From IMG/VR virus record IMGVR_UViG_3300042291_000136, positions 1-28,941 of that record: a DNA stretch of 28,941 nt, one strand, 5' to 3'. The stretch is from a virus. The notes below the pieces were generated by a model, which was given only the letters and a program-made list of their open reading frames with translations, was not told the origin of the DNA and did no database searches. Of this stretch, positions 6,785-14,485 are shown in pieces. Positions within the stretch are counted from its first letter, which is position 1; the number at the start of each line of letters is the position of its first letter. Both the position numbers and the translations under genes were made by a program.

Positions 6785-6823
6785 ATTATACAAGGAACAT
6801 ACCACATAGTCAAGTGGTATGTT
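6785..6823 (-). promoter_or_regulatory. Sigma70-type promoter with overlapping 10-bp inverted repeat (CobS-like gene)
   Basis: On the minus strand TTGACT (6813-6808) is followed by 17 bases and a perfect TATAAT (6790-6785). A perfect inverted repeat, AACATACCAC (6796-6805) and GTGGTATGTT (6814-6823), brackets the -35 box. No T-run follows on the minus strand, so an operator is more likely than a terminator. Confidence 0.68.
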
Positions 6824-6830
6824 GTAAAAA

Positions 6831-9128
6831 TCATACAGCGATTTCTGTAATGAATCGGTTCACAAGAACGCGGCTGACTTGCTTCTTTTTATTCATCTTG
6901 ATAAATGCATTCTTTAGTTTGCTTGCTGTGAAGTTACCAGAAATTTCCAGTTCACCATCATCGGCTTGCAGGTCAGCATCACCAGGAATAAAGAAAAACT
7001 TATTGTATCCAAGATTGAAGGATTCCACAAACCGTTCTTCCTTCAAATCCTCAGTAAGTTTTTTAGCCACGTCTTGGCGTCTGTGGTAGCCACCATCACG
7101 ATCAGGATATTTCTCATACAAGTTTTGACCTGTAGAGTCTGTGTATCGGCGAGACAAGTTAGACCGTGCTGAGGCACCAGTACCAGCAATATAGAAACCA
7201 ATGATTTTGGCACCAGTTGCATTGCGATACCAATCAAAAATTACACTGCGCAAGGAAGTATCGTAATTGCCATAAGGAGACAACTTCTGGAACTTAGTTT
7301 TAGTGTCAACCAAAACATAGTTTTTACTACCGAAATAATTGTGCATTATGTTGCTACCACTATTTACATAATGATGTGAAATTTCATCAGCATCACCATC
7401 ATGAATCAAAGCAAGGTTCACAATATCAAGATTGTTGACTCTGCGAAATTGCTCAGTCAAAGGCTTCAATGCAACCATTGCCTCCATCATCGGCGTTGCA
7501 GACAATGGCTCACTCAAAGGAACACTAAAATTAGGTGGATCTGGCCAATTCTTTTTAGTATATGCATCAGCCAATGTAACCATGTTGCGAACACAGTTAT
7601 TGAATTCAACATTACCCATACGTGAATTCAAATATTCACGCAAGAACACATGAGAGAATCCCAACTCATTTTCGCCACGGGTAAATGAGTCTTTTGCGTG
7701 ACGACCATGGTCTTTTCTGAATCCATCTGTCTCATTACCAAAACCATAAACCACAAAAGGAATACTGACTTTGCGGCAGAACATAACAAGAATCAAAATC
7801 TGTTCAATAGCAGCCGCCATTTGGCTCTTCATTGAACCAGAACGATCAAGCACCAGAATCAAACCATGTGATTTACCTTTCGGCACACGGTTCATTTTCT
7901 TGAAGATGTTATCATCAATTTGGTATTTGTAGATGCGATTCACATCAATGTCACCAGTATTGGACACTTTGGTCTTGGAAAACTTTTCTGCGGCTTTACG
8001 CATTTCAAATTCTTTGGCCAACAGACTGATATAACGGTCATTGTTGTTTTTGAATTCTTTGACCAATGCATCTTGTTCGGCGCGCTTATTTGGGCTCCAA
8101 AACTCTTGCATTTGTTTATGCACAATGGATGCTGGTGTCAGAATCTCAGACATGATCGGAGTAGGAACATTCAGATAAGAATAGTCTTTAGACTTTTCAT
8201 CCAAAAGTTTGTACTCATTTTCACGATAGGCTTCATCCGTTTCGCAAGTTGGCTCAAAGTCATCTTCACCAGCAACAGATTTTGTTGGCTTGAAACGATT
8301 GATTTCATTGCCAGATTTTGTGTCTTCGGATTTTTTATCAGACTTTTTGGCATCAGTATCTGACTTTTTATTGCCAGGCTTTTGCTCACCGTCTTCGGAA
8401 GATTCCTCAGTCTCTTTACCTGGACCATTGCCGGTTGATTCATCAGATTCATCGGACTGATCCGAATCACCAAAGTCGTCAGACTCAGACTCAGAGAATT
8501 CATCATCATCCATGTCCATATCAGACTGCATGGATGGAAGTTTGTTTTGTTTTTGTTGCTCTTGCTTAGAGTAATCAAAAATTGCACCAGTGATTTCTAC
8601 AACATCATCCCAAGTCTCAGCGGCTTCAACTTTGCTAACAAACACGGACTCTTCATCCGTAAATTTGACGCCAGTTGAAATACCACCTTTGGTATATACG
8701 TTCAGGCGGTCAATGAATGGGAAGGTATTGATATCACGATCACCGAGACCGAAAAAGTCACGGGACAACAATTCGCCATATGCTTTGACGAATGAATTAC
8801 GGAGACCAGGGAAGCGGCGCTTGATTTTCTTTTCAATGCGGGCATCTTCAACCACATTCAGGAAATGCTTAAAGTTGCGGCTGATTTTTTTATCTTTGCT
8901 TGTTACGGCATTGTGCCAACCTTCTTCAGGTGTTTCCAATGCGTGACCAACTTCATGACCCAGCAACAGGTCATAAAGTTCACCAGACATATCTGTCCAG
9001 ATAGGGCAGTAAAGTGTGCGATTCTTCAAGTCAAAAGCCGCAGTTTGCATCTTGCGGTGTTCAACTCGGATGTTTTCAGTAGCCATCAACTTGGCTAACT
9101 GTGACTTGGATTCTTGGGAAAAATTCAT
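6831..9128 (-). CDS. CobT-like protein with N-terminal zincin motif and C-terminal VWA domain
   Basis: This 765-aa protein has three parts. Residues 1-185 contain LLLGHEVGHALE (HExxH at 58-62), and 35 residues later NVVEDARIEKKIK, a plausible third-ligand Glu, as in gluzincin-type metallopeptidases. Residues about 186-290 form a low-complexity acidic Ser/Asp/Lys linker like that of CobT. Residues about 415-765 form a von Willebrand A domain with an intact MIDAS motif, DRSGSMKS (428-435). In MoxR-VWA systems the VWA protein binds the AAA+ partner, here the next gene downstream. A protease or chaperone that remodels host or virion complexes is the best inference; a chelatase subunit is the alternative. 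A sigma70-type promoter inside an inverted repeat lies just upstream. The ribosome site (GAAAG) is weak. Confidence 0.78.
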   Translation of the reverse strand: MNFSQESKSQLAKLMATENIRVEHRKMQTAAFDLKNRTLYCPIWTDMSGELYDLLLGHEVGHALETPEEGWHNAVTSKDKKISRNFKHFLNVVEDARIEKKIKRRFPGLRNSFVKAYGELLSRDFFGLGDRDINTFPFIDRLNVYTKGGISTGVKFTDEESVFVSKVEAAETWDDVVEITGAIFDYSKQEQQKQNKLPSMQSDMDMDDDEFSESESDDFGDSDQSDESDESTGNGPGKETEESSEDGEQKPGNKKSDTDAKKSDKKSEDTKSGNEINRFKPTKSVAGEDDFEPTCETDEAYRENEYKLLDEKSKDYSYLNVPTPIMSEILTPASIVHKQMQEFWSPNKRAEQDALVKEFKNNNDRYISLLAKEFEMRKAAEKFSKTKVSNTGDIDVNRIYKYQIDDNIFKKMNRVPKGKSHGLILVLDRSGSMKSQMAAAIEQILILVMFCRKVSIPFVVYGFGNETDGFRKDHGRHAKDSFTRGENELGFSHVFLREYLNSRMGNVEFNNCVRNMVTLADAYTKKNWPDPPNFSVPLSEPLSATPMMEAMVALKPLTEQFRRVNNLDIVNLALIHDGDADEISHHYVNSGSNIMHNYFGSKNYVLVDTKTKFQKLSPYGNYDTSLRSVIFDWYRNATGAKIIGFYIAGTGASARSNLSRRYTDSTGQNLYEKYPDRDGGYHRRQDVAKKLTEDLKEERFVESFNLGYNKFFFIPGDADLQADDGELEISGNFTASKLKNAFIKMNKKKQVSRVLVNRFITEIAV

Positions 9129-9181
9129 GACATTCTTTCTATCAACAGGATCAATTATATCAGGTGCAGAAAGAATGTCAA
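9128..9181 (-). promoter_or_regulatory. Consensus sigma70 promoter framed by a 13-bp perfect inverted repeat
   Basis: On the minus strand TTGACA (9181-9176) and TATAAT (9159-9154) are both perfect and are 16 bases apart. TGACATTCTTTCT (9128-9140) and its exact reverse complement (9168-9180) flank the region, 27 bp apart. One arm covers the -35 box and the other covers the ribosome site up to the ATG. Only the proximal arm would be in the mRNA, so this looks like a two-site DNA operator rather than an RNA hairpin. Confidence 0.7.
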
Positions 9182-9218
9182 GTACTACAAAAGTATTAGT
9201 TCACTAAAAAACAACACA

Positions 9219-10124
9219 TCATGGCTTCCAATTGCGAGTCAGTTTCATTCCGTACTCATTATTACCTTCTGGAAGTACCACACCAGGCTTGAATCTCAGT
9301 TCATTCTTTTTGAATGGATTGTAGTCAACATAATGGTGCCACCTACCATAACGCCAAACAACTCGCGCAACATCAGGATGCATTTCTTCCAACATCTTTG
9401 ATTTGTTGATTGTACCGCTACTGTTGTAGCCAGTCTTTTTGAAATTTTCATCCTCATCAGCAAATTCTTTGTGATAGAATTCTTCGGTGTTTCCACCCTT
9501 GACTGTTTGTGTAGCGGCTTTGCCTTGCAAAAATGCATTGAATTGAATTGTACAGTCACCATCTTTCAGTACACGCAGGCAGATATCAGTGTCTTCATTG
9601 TAACGACCTCGCCAGCGATGCTTGCAGTCATTTGAAATCAACAGGCACGAATAGATTCGGGTGTTCGTCACATATGGTGGATATTTAGAGTTTGGTGCAA
9701 TAAAGAAGCGGTATTGAAAGCCTGAGATTGGCACGTTCTCATAACGATCAACAAAGTCCTCAGCAGCCTTAAAGATTGCACCGGACTCAACACGATACCG
9801 TTTGTTTTGTTGCAAGCGATAGAAGTCTGTGATGTTGTCATCAAGAACCCAATGCTTTTCAGCGCCGATTGAAATCGCATGATCCCAGCACCAGTTTCTT
9901 GCACGACCTGGACCATCACCGTGATTGCTGAATGGTGCGATCAACAGTGTCACATATGGACGAATACCAAATTCATCAAGTGCTTTTTCGTAGTTGACTT
10001 CATCTTGTGGCTCAATAGCGATGTAATGAGGAATCTTCATTCTAGCCAAAGACCTAGAGGTCAGCATGGACTCATGGCGACCTTTAGAGATAATGTAAAC
10101 AGGATGTTTTGGGTTGATGGTCAT
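9219..10124 (-). CDS. Glycosyltransferase resembling TET-associated glycosyltransferases (DNA hypermodification type)
   Basis: The start is taken as the ATG at 10124, overlapping the upstream stop (ATGA); a TTG at 10136 would add four residues. Recognisable blocks are HPVYIISKGRHESMLTSRSL at the N-terminus, GPGRARNWCWDHAISIGAEK with HWVLDDNI (DxD-like metal site), and RIYSCLLISND. Later blocks are GRYNEDTDICLRVLKDGDC, GKAATQTVKGGN and YGRWHHYVDY. This order is what I recall for the TAGT family, GT-A transferases that add sugars to oxidised 5-methylcytosine in phage DNA. No TET/JBP dioxygenase or cytosine methyltransferase is in this window, so the modified base is unknown. It follows an HWKGMP-motif protein in a tight operon. 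Another GT-A substrate remains possible. Confidence 0.7.
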   Translation of the reverse strand: MTINPKHPVYIISKGRHESMLTSRSLARMKIPHYIAIEPQDEVNYEKALDEFGIRPYVTLLIAPFSNHGDGPGRARNWCWDHAISIGAEKHWVLDDNITDFYRLQQNKRYRVESGAIFKAAEDFVDRYENVPISGFQYRFFIAPNSKYPPYVTNTRIYSCLLISNDCKHRWRGRYNEDTDICLRVLKDGDCTIQFNAFLQGKAATQTVKGGNTEEFYHKEFADEDENFKKTGYNSSGTINKSKMLEEMHPDVARVVWRYGRWHHYVDYNPFKKNELRFKPGVVLPEGNNEYGMKLTRNWKP

Positions 10125-10483
10125 TCTACAATCCAACGATTCAATGAGTTATCTTCAATTTCTAGTTTAGGATACCAGATGCTTTTTGTTTTGTCTGTGA
10201 GTTTCTGGTCAACAAGTTTTGCAAATTCATTGTAGTCTTCCTCACTACGAAAGCTCAAATAGATTTGTCTCCAAGGAGGGTTATCATTCTGGTCATATGT
10301 TGGCATGCCTTTCCAGTGCTTCTTCCAAATCTGGTCACGGGTCAGCAAAGAATCGTCTGGTTCAGCGATCAAATTTTCTTCTATGCCACCATCAATGAAT
10401 TTTGTTACATCGGCATAATCATCAGCTTGAAAGTCTAGGCAACTTTCATATTCAGTTGTTTCTTCAACTTTTATATCTGTCAT
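10121..10483 (-). CDS. HWKGMP-motif protein of unknown function (120 aa)
   Basis: The first 45 residues are acidic and probably disordered. The C-terminal part carries IWKKHWKGMPTYDQND, then WRQIYLSFRSEEDYNEFAKLV, and ends TDKTKSIWYPKLE. I recall the same 'HW.GMP / I.V.F.SEEDY..FA / TKSIWYP' pattern in short proteins or domains of phages and mobile elements near DNA-modification and ParB-like genes, but I cannot name a function. It overlaps the deformylase stop and the glycosyltransferase start by 4 bp each (ATGA), so the three are almost certainly co-translated. A role in binding DNA or supporting the adjacent glycosyltransferase is speculation. Confidence 0.65.
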   Translation of the reverse strand: MTDIKVEETTEYESCLDFQADDYADVTKFIDGGIEENLIAEPDDSLLTRDQIWKKHWKGMPTYDQNDNPPWRQIYLSFRSEEDYNEFAKLVDQKLTDKTKSIWYPKLEIEDNSLNRWIVE

Positions 10484-11055
10484 TTGTTTCTCCGAACGTG
10501 TTTCTTGATTACCTTAGCTTGGCGCTTCCTGGCTAGCTGCATTGCTACAGGTTTGACATGCTGAGTATACACTACACCGTTCATGTGGTCAAGCTCATGC
10601 TGGTAAACTTGTGCAGTGAGTCCATCAAAATGTGTACTAACTAAGTTTGCATTTTCATCATAATATTCAACATCAATGCTTCCATATCTAGGAACGTTCA
10701 AATACAGACCTGGAAATGATAAACATCCTTCAGCTTTACGAATTGTTTCACCATGTGTGGCAACAATTTTTGGATTGAAGCACACGATGCCATCACCGAT
10801 CACGAACATCCTAAAGCCGATGCCGACTTGATTTGCAGACAAGCCAAGACCATTGTATGCAGCCTGCGTCTTTCGCATTTGACGAATAAATTTTTGTATC
10901 TCAGGCTGCATGATCTGAGTGATGTGGAACTCAGGCATGACTTGCGACAACTTAGAATGTCCTTCAGCTAAAATAGGTAGTATTGAAATAACTTCCTCAA
11001 CGATCTTTGTCGGTGAGTTTGTATTGATCGTTAGAATATCGTCATCATTCATCAT
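10480..11055 (-). CDS. def: Peptide deformylase
   Basis: This 191-aa protein has all three deformylase motifs: GLGLSANQVG (69-78), EGCLSFPG (109-116) and QHELDHMNG (152-160). The Cys in motif II and the two His of HELDH are the metal ligands, and the Glu is the catalytic base, so the enzyme should be active. It removes the formyl group from the first methionine of new proteins. Phage deformylases are known from marine cyanophages, where turnover of photosystem proteins has been proposed. No photosynthesis gene is visible here, so a general boost to maturation of abundant virion proteins is an alternative. An N-terminal extension of about 45 residues precedes the core. The start overlaps the end of the small upstream gene. 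Confidence 0.92.
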   Translation of the reverse strand: MMNDDDILTINTNSPTKIVEEVISILPILAEGHSKLSQVMPEFHITQIMQPEIQKFIRQMRKTQAAYNGLGLSANQVGIGFRMFVIGDGIVCFNPKIVATHGETIRKAEGCLSFPGLYLNVPRYGSIDVEYYDENANLVSTHFDGLTAQVYQHELDHMNGVVYTQHVKPVAMQLARKRQAKVIKKHVRRNK

Positions 11056-11245
11056 TTATCCAGTCCTCTGCGAAGTCTTCCGCTTTCTGTTGTTCCATAA
11101 AATATTCAGCGTGATTGTAATCAGTGTCAGCATCATAACAAAGTACCATATACTTGTGTCTGCCATTCACTAAAAAAATCTGAGCAGTCTTTGCTCCGTT
11201 AAAAAATTCACTCAATGCTTTCAACACAGTGTAATCTCCATGCAT
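11045..11245 (-). CDS. Small acidic protein of unknown function (66 aa)
   Basis: The protein reads as a small alpha/beta domain: KALSEFFNGAKTAQIFLVNG, HKYMVLCYDADTDY, then an acidic helix, AEYFMEQQKAEDFAEDWIND. I do not recognise a family. It is 2 bp from the end of gene 46 and overlaps the deformylase start by 11 bp, so it is part of the 47-46 transcription unit. No motif suggests catalysis, membrane location or DNA binding. Confidence 0.6.
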   Translation of the reverse strand: MHGDYTVLKALSEFFNGAKTAQIFLVNGRHKYMVLCYDADTDYNHAEYFMEQQKAEDFAEDWINDE

Positions 11246-11247
11246 AA

Positions 11248-12960
11248 TTATTTCGCAATCCTAGAAAAATTGTTGACCTTCTCAAATCTTATCAGATTTC
11301 TAAACTTATCTTGTAGAATGTCACCCTTGTGACTGATAACAAACAAATTGACATCCTCTAGCATTTGTAGAATGGTCATGAGATAGTCTGTACCATTTGT
11401 ATCAAGTGATGAATCAAACACTTCATCTAGAATCAGTAAGTTGGTATTTGTTGAATTCTTCAACTTAGCAACCGCTCTCCATGTCAACATAAGTGCCATA
11501 TCAATACGTTGTTTTTCACCTTCACTGAATGACGCATAGCTAAATTCATCACGGTGTCTTGACTTGATTGTTTCTTTGAATGACTCATCCAAATTGAAGT
11601 TAACAAAGAAATCTAGAGAAGCCAAATACTTATTCACCAATTTGTTGATGATCGGCAGATATTGTTTGATAATCTTAGTCTTGATGCCTGTGTCTTTCAA
11701 TAGAACAGCCGCAGCATCAAGATATGTTTTCTCTTCAATCAGTGCTTGCTTTTCACCAGTCAGTGCAGATAGCTTATTGCGCAATTCATCCAGCTTCATG
11801 TTCTCGGCATCCAAATCATCCTTTGTTGACGAGAGTGATGCAATTTCTTTTTGCAGTCTACCAATGTATTTGTTTGTCTCAATGATCGTTGCATTGTTTG
11901 AAGCAAGGCTTACTTGACGAACGCGAATTTCATTTGACACACGAATGATTTCATTCAGGTTGTTTTGTTGATCGGTTATCTCAGTCGCAATTTTTTCCAG
12001 ACCATCAGACATTTGCTTTGATGCACCAGACAATGTGGCTATCTGTTGCTCTTTGAAATCTTGCTGAATCTCCTGTTTGCAAGTTGGGCAACTATCACTG
12101 TCATGAAAGAACTTCAAGTCTTTCTTGTGCTTACTCAGATTAGTTTCAATCTTTGTTTCAAACTGGTGCAGCTTTTTTATTTTGCCTTCAATAACATCGC
12201 GATCAACAATTCCAGCTTGAAGGTGTTGCACCTCAGCATTCAGAGTTTCAATAACAGACTGCACTGTCTCCATCTGCAAAAGAACTACACTGATTTCACG
12301 ATTCTTCTCAGCAATCATATCATCATTGTTCTGCTTCAACTTAGTGATATGGCTGTTCTGCATATCATATTTTGATGTTGTCAGTTCAATGTTGTGCTTG
12401 TTTGTTGCAATTGCATCCTTGTTTGTGCTACTCTTATCCTTCAACACAGTGTTCATTGTGGAGAAGATTTGAATGTCCAGTAAGTCTTCAATGATTGCTC
12501 GGCGATCAGCAGCCGACAACTGCATGAATGGTACAAAAGATGCTGAACCTAGAATCACAATCTGAGTAAACGACTTGTAATTCAGTTTCAGAATTTGTTT
12601 CTCAAGTGTTTCTTGATAATCTCTAGAAGCAGCGTCCTGATTCATGAGTTCACCATTGAGATAAATCTGAAACACTGTGGGCTTTATTCCGCGAACAATC
12701 TTGTATTGCTTTGTGCCAATAGTGAATTCACATTCAACAACACAATCTTTTTGATTGATGGAGTTCACCAACTGTGGCTTATTGATATTACGAAATGCTT
12801 TACCAAACAGCACGTAGCACAGTGCGTCCAGCATAGTTGACTTGCCTGCACCGTTAGTTCCCACAACAAGTGTGTTTGCAGAGTTGTCTAACTTGATTTC
12901 TGTCCAGTAATTACCAGTTGACAGGAAGTTTTTAAATCTAATTGTTCTAAAGAAAATCAT
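11248..12960 (-). CDS. 46: Recombination endonuclease subunit gp46 (Rad50/SbcC-like ATPase)
   Basis: The 570-aa length matches T4 gp46 (560 aa). Walker A is GTNGAGKSTMLDALCYVLFG near residue 35. A long coiled-coil interior of about residues 170-430 is interrupted by the zinc-hook motif SCPTCKQE. The ABC signature is FSEGEKQRIDMALML, followed by Walker B NLLILDEVFDSSLD and the H-loop VISHKGD. With gp47 it forms the Mre11-Rad50-type complex that resects DNA ends for recombination-dependent replication and degrades host DNA. It overlaps the end of 47 by 4 bp (ATGA), so the two subunits are translationally coupled. Confidence 0.95.
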   Translation of the reverse strand: MIFFRTIRFKNFLSTGNYWTEIKLDNSANTLVVGTNGAGKSTMLDALCYVLFGKAFRNINKPQLVNSINQKDCVVECEFTIGTKQYKIVRGIKPTVFQIYLNGELMNQDAASRDYQETLEKQILKLNYKSFTQIVILGSASFVPFMQLSAADRRAIIEDLLDIQIFSTMNTVLKDKSSTNKDAIATNKHNIELTTSKYDMQNSHITKLKQNNDDMIAEKNREISVVLLQMETVQSVIETLNAEVQHLQAGIVDRDVIEGKIKKLHQFETKIETNLSKHKKDLKFFHDSDSCPTCKQEIQQDFKEQQIATLSGASKQMSDGLEKIATEITDQQNNLNEIIRVSNEIRVRQVSLASNNATIIETNKYIGRLQKEIASLSSTKDDLDAENMKLDELRNKLSALTGEKQALIEEKTYLDAAAVLLKDTGIKTKIIKQYLPIINKLVNKYLASLDFFVNFNLDESFKETIKSRHRDEFSYASFSEGEKQRIDMALMLTWRAVAKLKNSTNTNLLILDEVFDSSLDTNGTDYLMTILQMLEDVNLFVISHKGDILQDKFRNLIRFEKVNNFSRIAK

Positions 12961-14024
12961 TCAATAATTTCAACGTTCAGTGACTCAACATAGAGTTCAC
13001 GCATAAGACCTTTTAGCTTTGTTGAGTCAACGTTTGTTGCTAATCCATCAATGTACTTTGATAGAATTGTCATAGTATCCTCAGCTTGATCAACCAAGTC
13101 ACCATCGTCAATGATAGTATCTGTAAAATCTTCAACGACAGCAACGTCTGCGACACCACCTTTATGTAGGTTGTCAATCACAGTATCAAACATGTATGCA
13201 TTCTGTTTGTTGACAACGATGACTTTCACAAAAGTGTTTGCGTATTGGTCAAAATCATATGCATTCCAAAAAGCAAAATCTTGCTGACTGTCATCATATA
13301 TGATCTTATGAAACATTTTATATGGATTTGCAACAAATGTCAAGTCTCTTGTGTCGGTATCAAAGATGTGGAATCCACGTTGATCACCATAGTCAATCCA
13401 GGTGATTTCGTATTGATTTCCAAGGTAGGTGATGGTTCCATCTGTAGATTTATGATGAAAATGACCAGATAGTACCATATCAAAACGATTGAAAGTCTTA
13501 CGATCCAAGCCTTCATGTGCAATGTTTCCTTTATCCATTTCAAATCCAGCAATTTCAAAATGGCCCATTACGATCTCTGCTGTTGTTTCCTGTAATGCTT
13601 GTATTGACTGATCATAATTTGATGCATTGATCCAAGGCACCAATTGGACTTTCAGACCATCATACAGATTTTCCTGTGGCTCAGTATAAACTTTGATGTT
13701 ATCATAATGATCAAACAACTCATGCATTGCATTGATTTCATTTGTGTTCTTGTATGTCACATCATGATTGCCAACAATAACATCCATTGTGATGCCTTCA
13801 CTCAAGAGGACATCAAAGAATCTTTTGCGCCACTGATTCAGAATAACATAGTTGATAAACTTGCGGCGATCAACAACGTCACCCAAATGAATGATGTGTT
13901 TGATGCCATGTTCCTTCAGATAGGGAAAGAACGTATTCTCCCAAAACTTGAAGAAGAATTCGTTGAACAAAAGGCTATCACCTCTTGCACCCGCATGAGT
14001 ATCATTTATAAGGGCAATTTTCAT
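12957..14024 (-). CDS. 47: Recombination endonuclease subunit gp47 (Mre11/SbcD-like)
   Basis: This 355-aa metallophosphoesterase is close to T4 gp47 (339 aa). Metal-binding motifs appear in order: INDTHAGARGDS (motif I), HLGDVVDRRKFINY (II), VIVGNHDVTYK (III), VMGHFEIAGF (IV) and LSGHFHHKS (V). It provides the nuclease active site of the gp46/47 complex that processes ends for strand invasion by UvsX with UvsY. Its start overlaps the stop of the nucleotidyltransferase gene (ATGA) and its end overlaps 46. All catalytic motifs are intact. Confidence 0.95.
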   Translation of the reverse strand: MKIALINDTHAGARGDSLLFNEFFFKFWENTFFPYLKEHGIKHIIHLGDVVDRRKFINYVILNQWRKRFFDVLLSEGITMDVIVGNHDVTYKNTNEINAMHELFDHYDNIKVYTEPQENLYDGLKVQLVPWINASNYDQSIQALQETTAEIVMGHFEIAGFEMDKGNIAHEGLDRKTFNRFDMVLSGHFHHKSTDGTITYLGNQYEITWIDYGDQRGFHIFDTDTRDLTFVANPYKMFHKIIYDDSQQDFAFWNAYDFDQYANTFVKVIVVNKQNAYMFDTVIDNLHKGGVADVAVVEDFTDTIIDDGDLVDQAEDTMTILSKYIDGLATNVDSTKLKGLMRELYVESLNVEIIE

Positions 14025-14470
14025 GAGCGAACTTTACTTGCGACACGATTGCGCAACTCAGTCGTTGAAAAACTGTGCTTACGTTGATTGTAGTAAATCT
14101 TGATACTACGCTGTTCGCATATGTTCTTGCCTGTAAAATTCTTATCCTCATACTCTTCACCAATAACGCGAATGGTGATAGGCAAAAACATCAACAAGTC
14201 TTCCAAATCTTTCTCTGTCTGATATACAATGATTTCATCAACGTACTTGACTGCGCTCAATTGGACATGGCGCTCAACAATAGACTGCACAGGAGAATTC
14301 TTAGTATCGGGACGATCAATAGATGGATCCAGTTGTAAGCCCACAATCAGATAGTCACATACAGACTTGGCTTCAGCCAACATGAGAATGTGACCCGCAT
14401 GAAGCAGATCAAAAGTGGAACAGGTGAATCCGACTGGCTTTCCAGTCATGTTGTCGGGTAAAGATAGCAT
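14021..14470 (-). CDS. Cytidylyltransferase-like nucleotidyltransferase
   Basis: The HxGH active-site motif is present as STFDLLHAGHILML, and the C-terminal signature as FSTTELRNRV, marking the cytidylyltransferase superfamily (TagD/glycerol-3-phosphate type). DYLIVGLQLDPSIDRPDTKN and VIGEEYEDKNFTG complete the usual fold. The start is set at the ATG at 14470, because GGAG lies 6 bases before it, whereas the earlier ATG at 14482 has no ribosome site; this gives 149 aa. Such enzymes transfer CMP or another NMP to a phosphorylated small molecule. Similar genes occur in T4-like cyanophages next to 55 and 47, with unproven substrates. It may supply a CDP-activated intermediate or act on a nucleotide cofactor. 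Confidence 0.8.
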   Translation of the reverse strand: MLSLPDNMTGKPVGFTCSTFDLLHAGHILMLAEAKSVCDYLIVGLQLDPSIDRPDTKNSPVQSIVERHVQLSAVKYVDEIIVYQTEKDLEDLLMFLPITIRVIGEEYEDKNFTGKNICEQRSIKIYYNQRKHSFSTTELRNRVASKVRS

Positions 14471-14485
14471 AGTGAACTCCATGAT

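Noticed and set aside
6796-6823. 10-bp perfect hairpin as terminator of the zincin-VWA gene
   Set aside because: No T-run follows on the minus strand and a near-perfect promoter occupies the loop and downstream flank, so an operator is the better reading.
7920-8363. 147-residue plus-strand open frame
   Set aside because: It is the antisense shadow of the zincin-VWA gene, with no ribosome site and a Phe/Ile-rich composition typical of reverse frames.
14003-14010. TATAAATG late-promoter-like box inside gene 47
   Set aside because: It has a mismatch at the last position, is within coding sequence and has no gene start at the usual distance.
13644-14087. 147-residue plus-strand open frame
   Set aside because: It is antisense to gene 47, whose motifs are complete; no promoter or ribosome site supports it.
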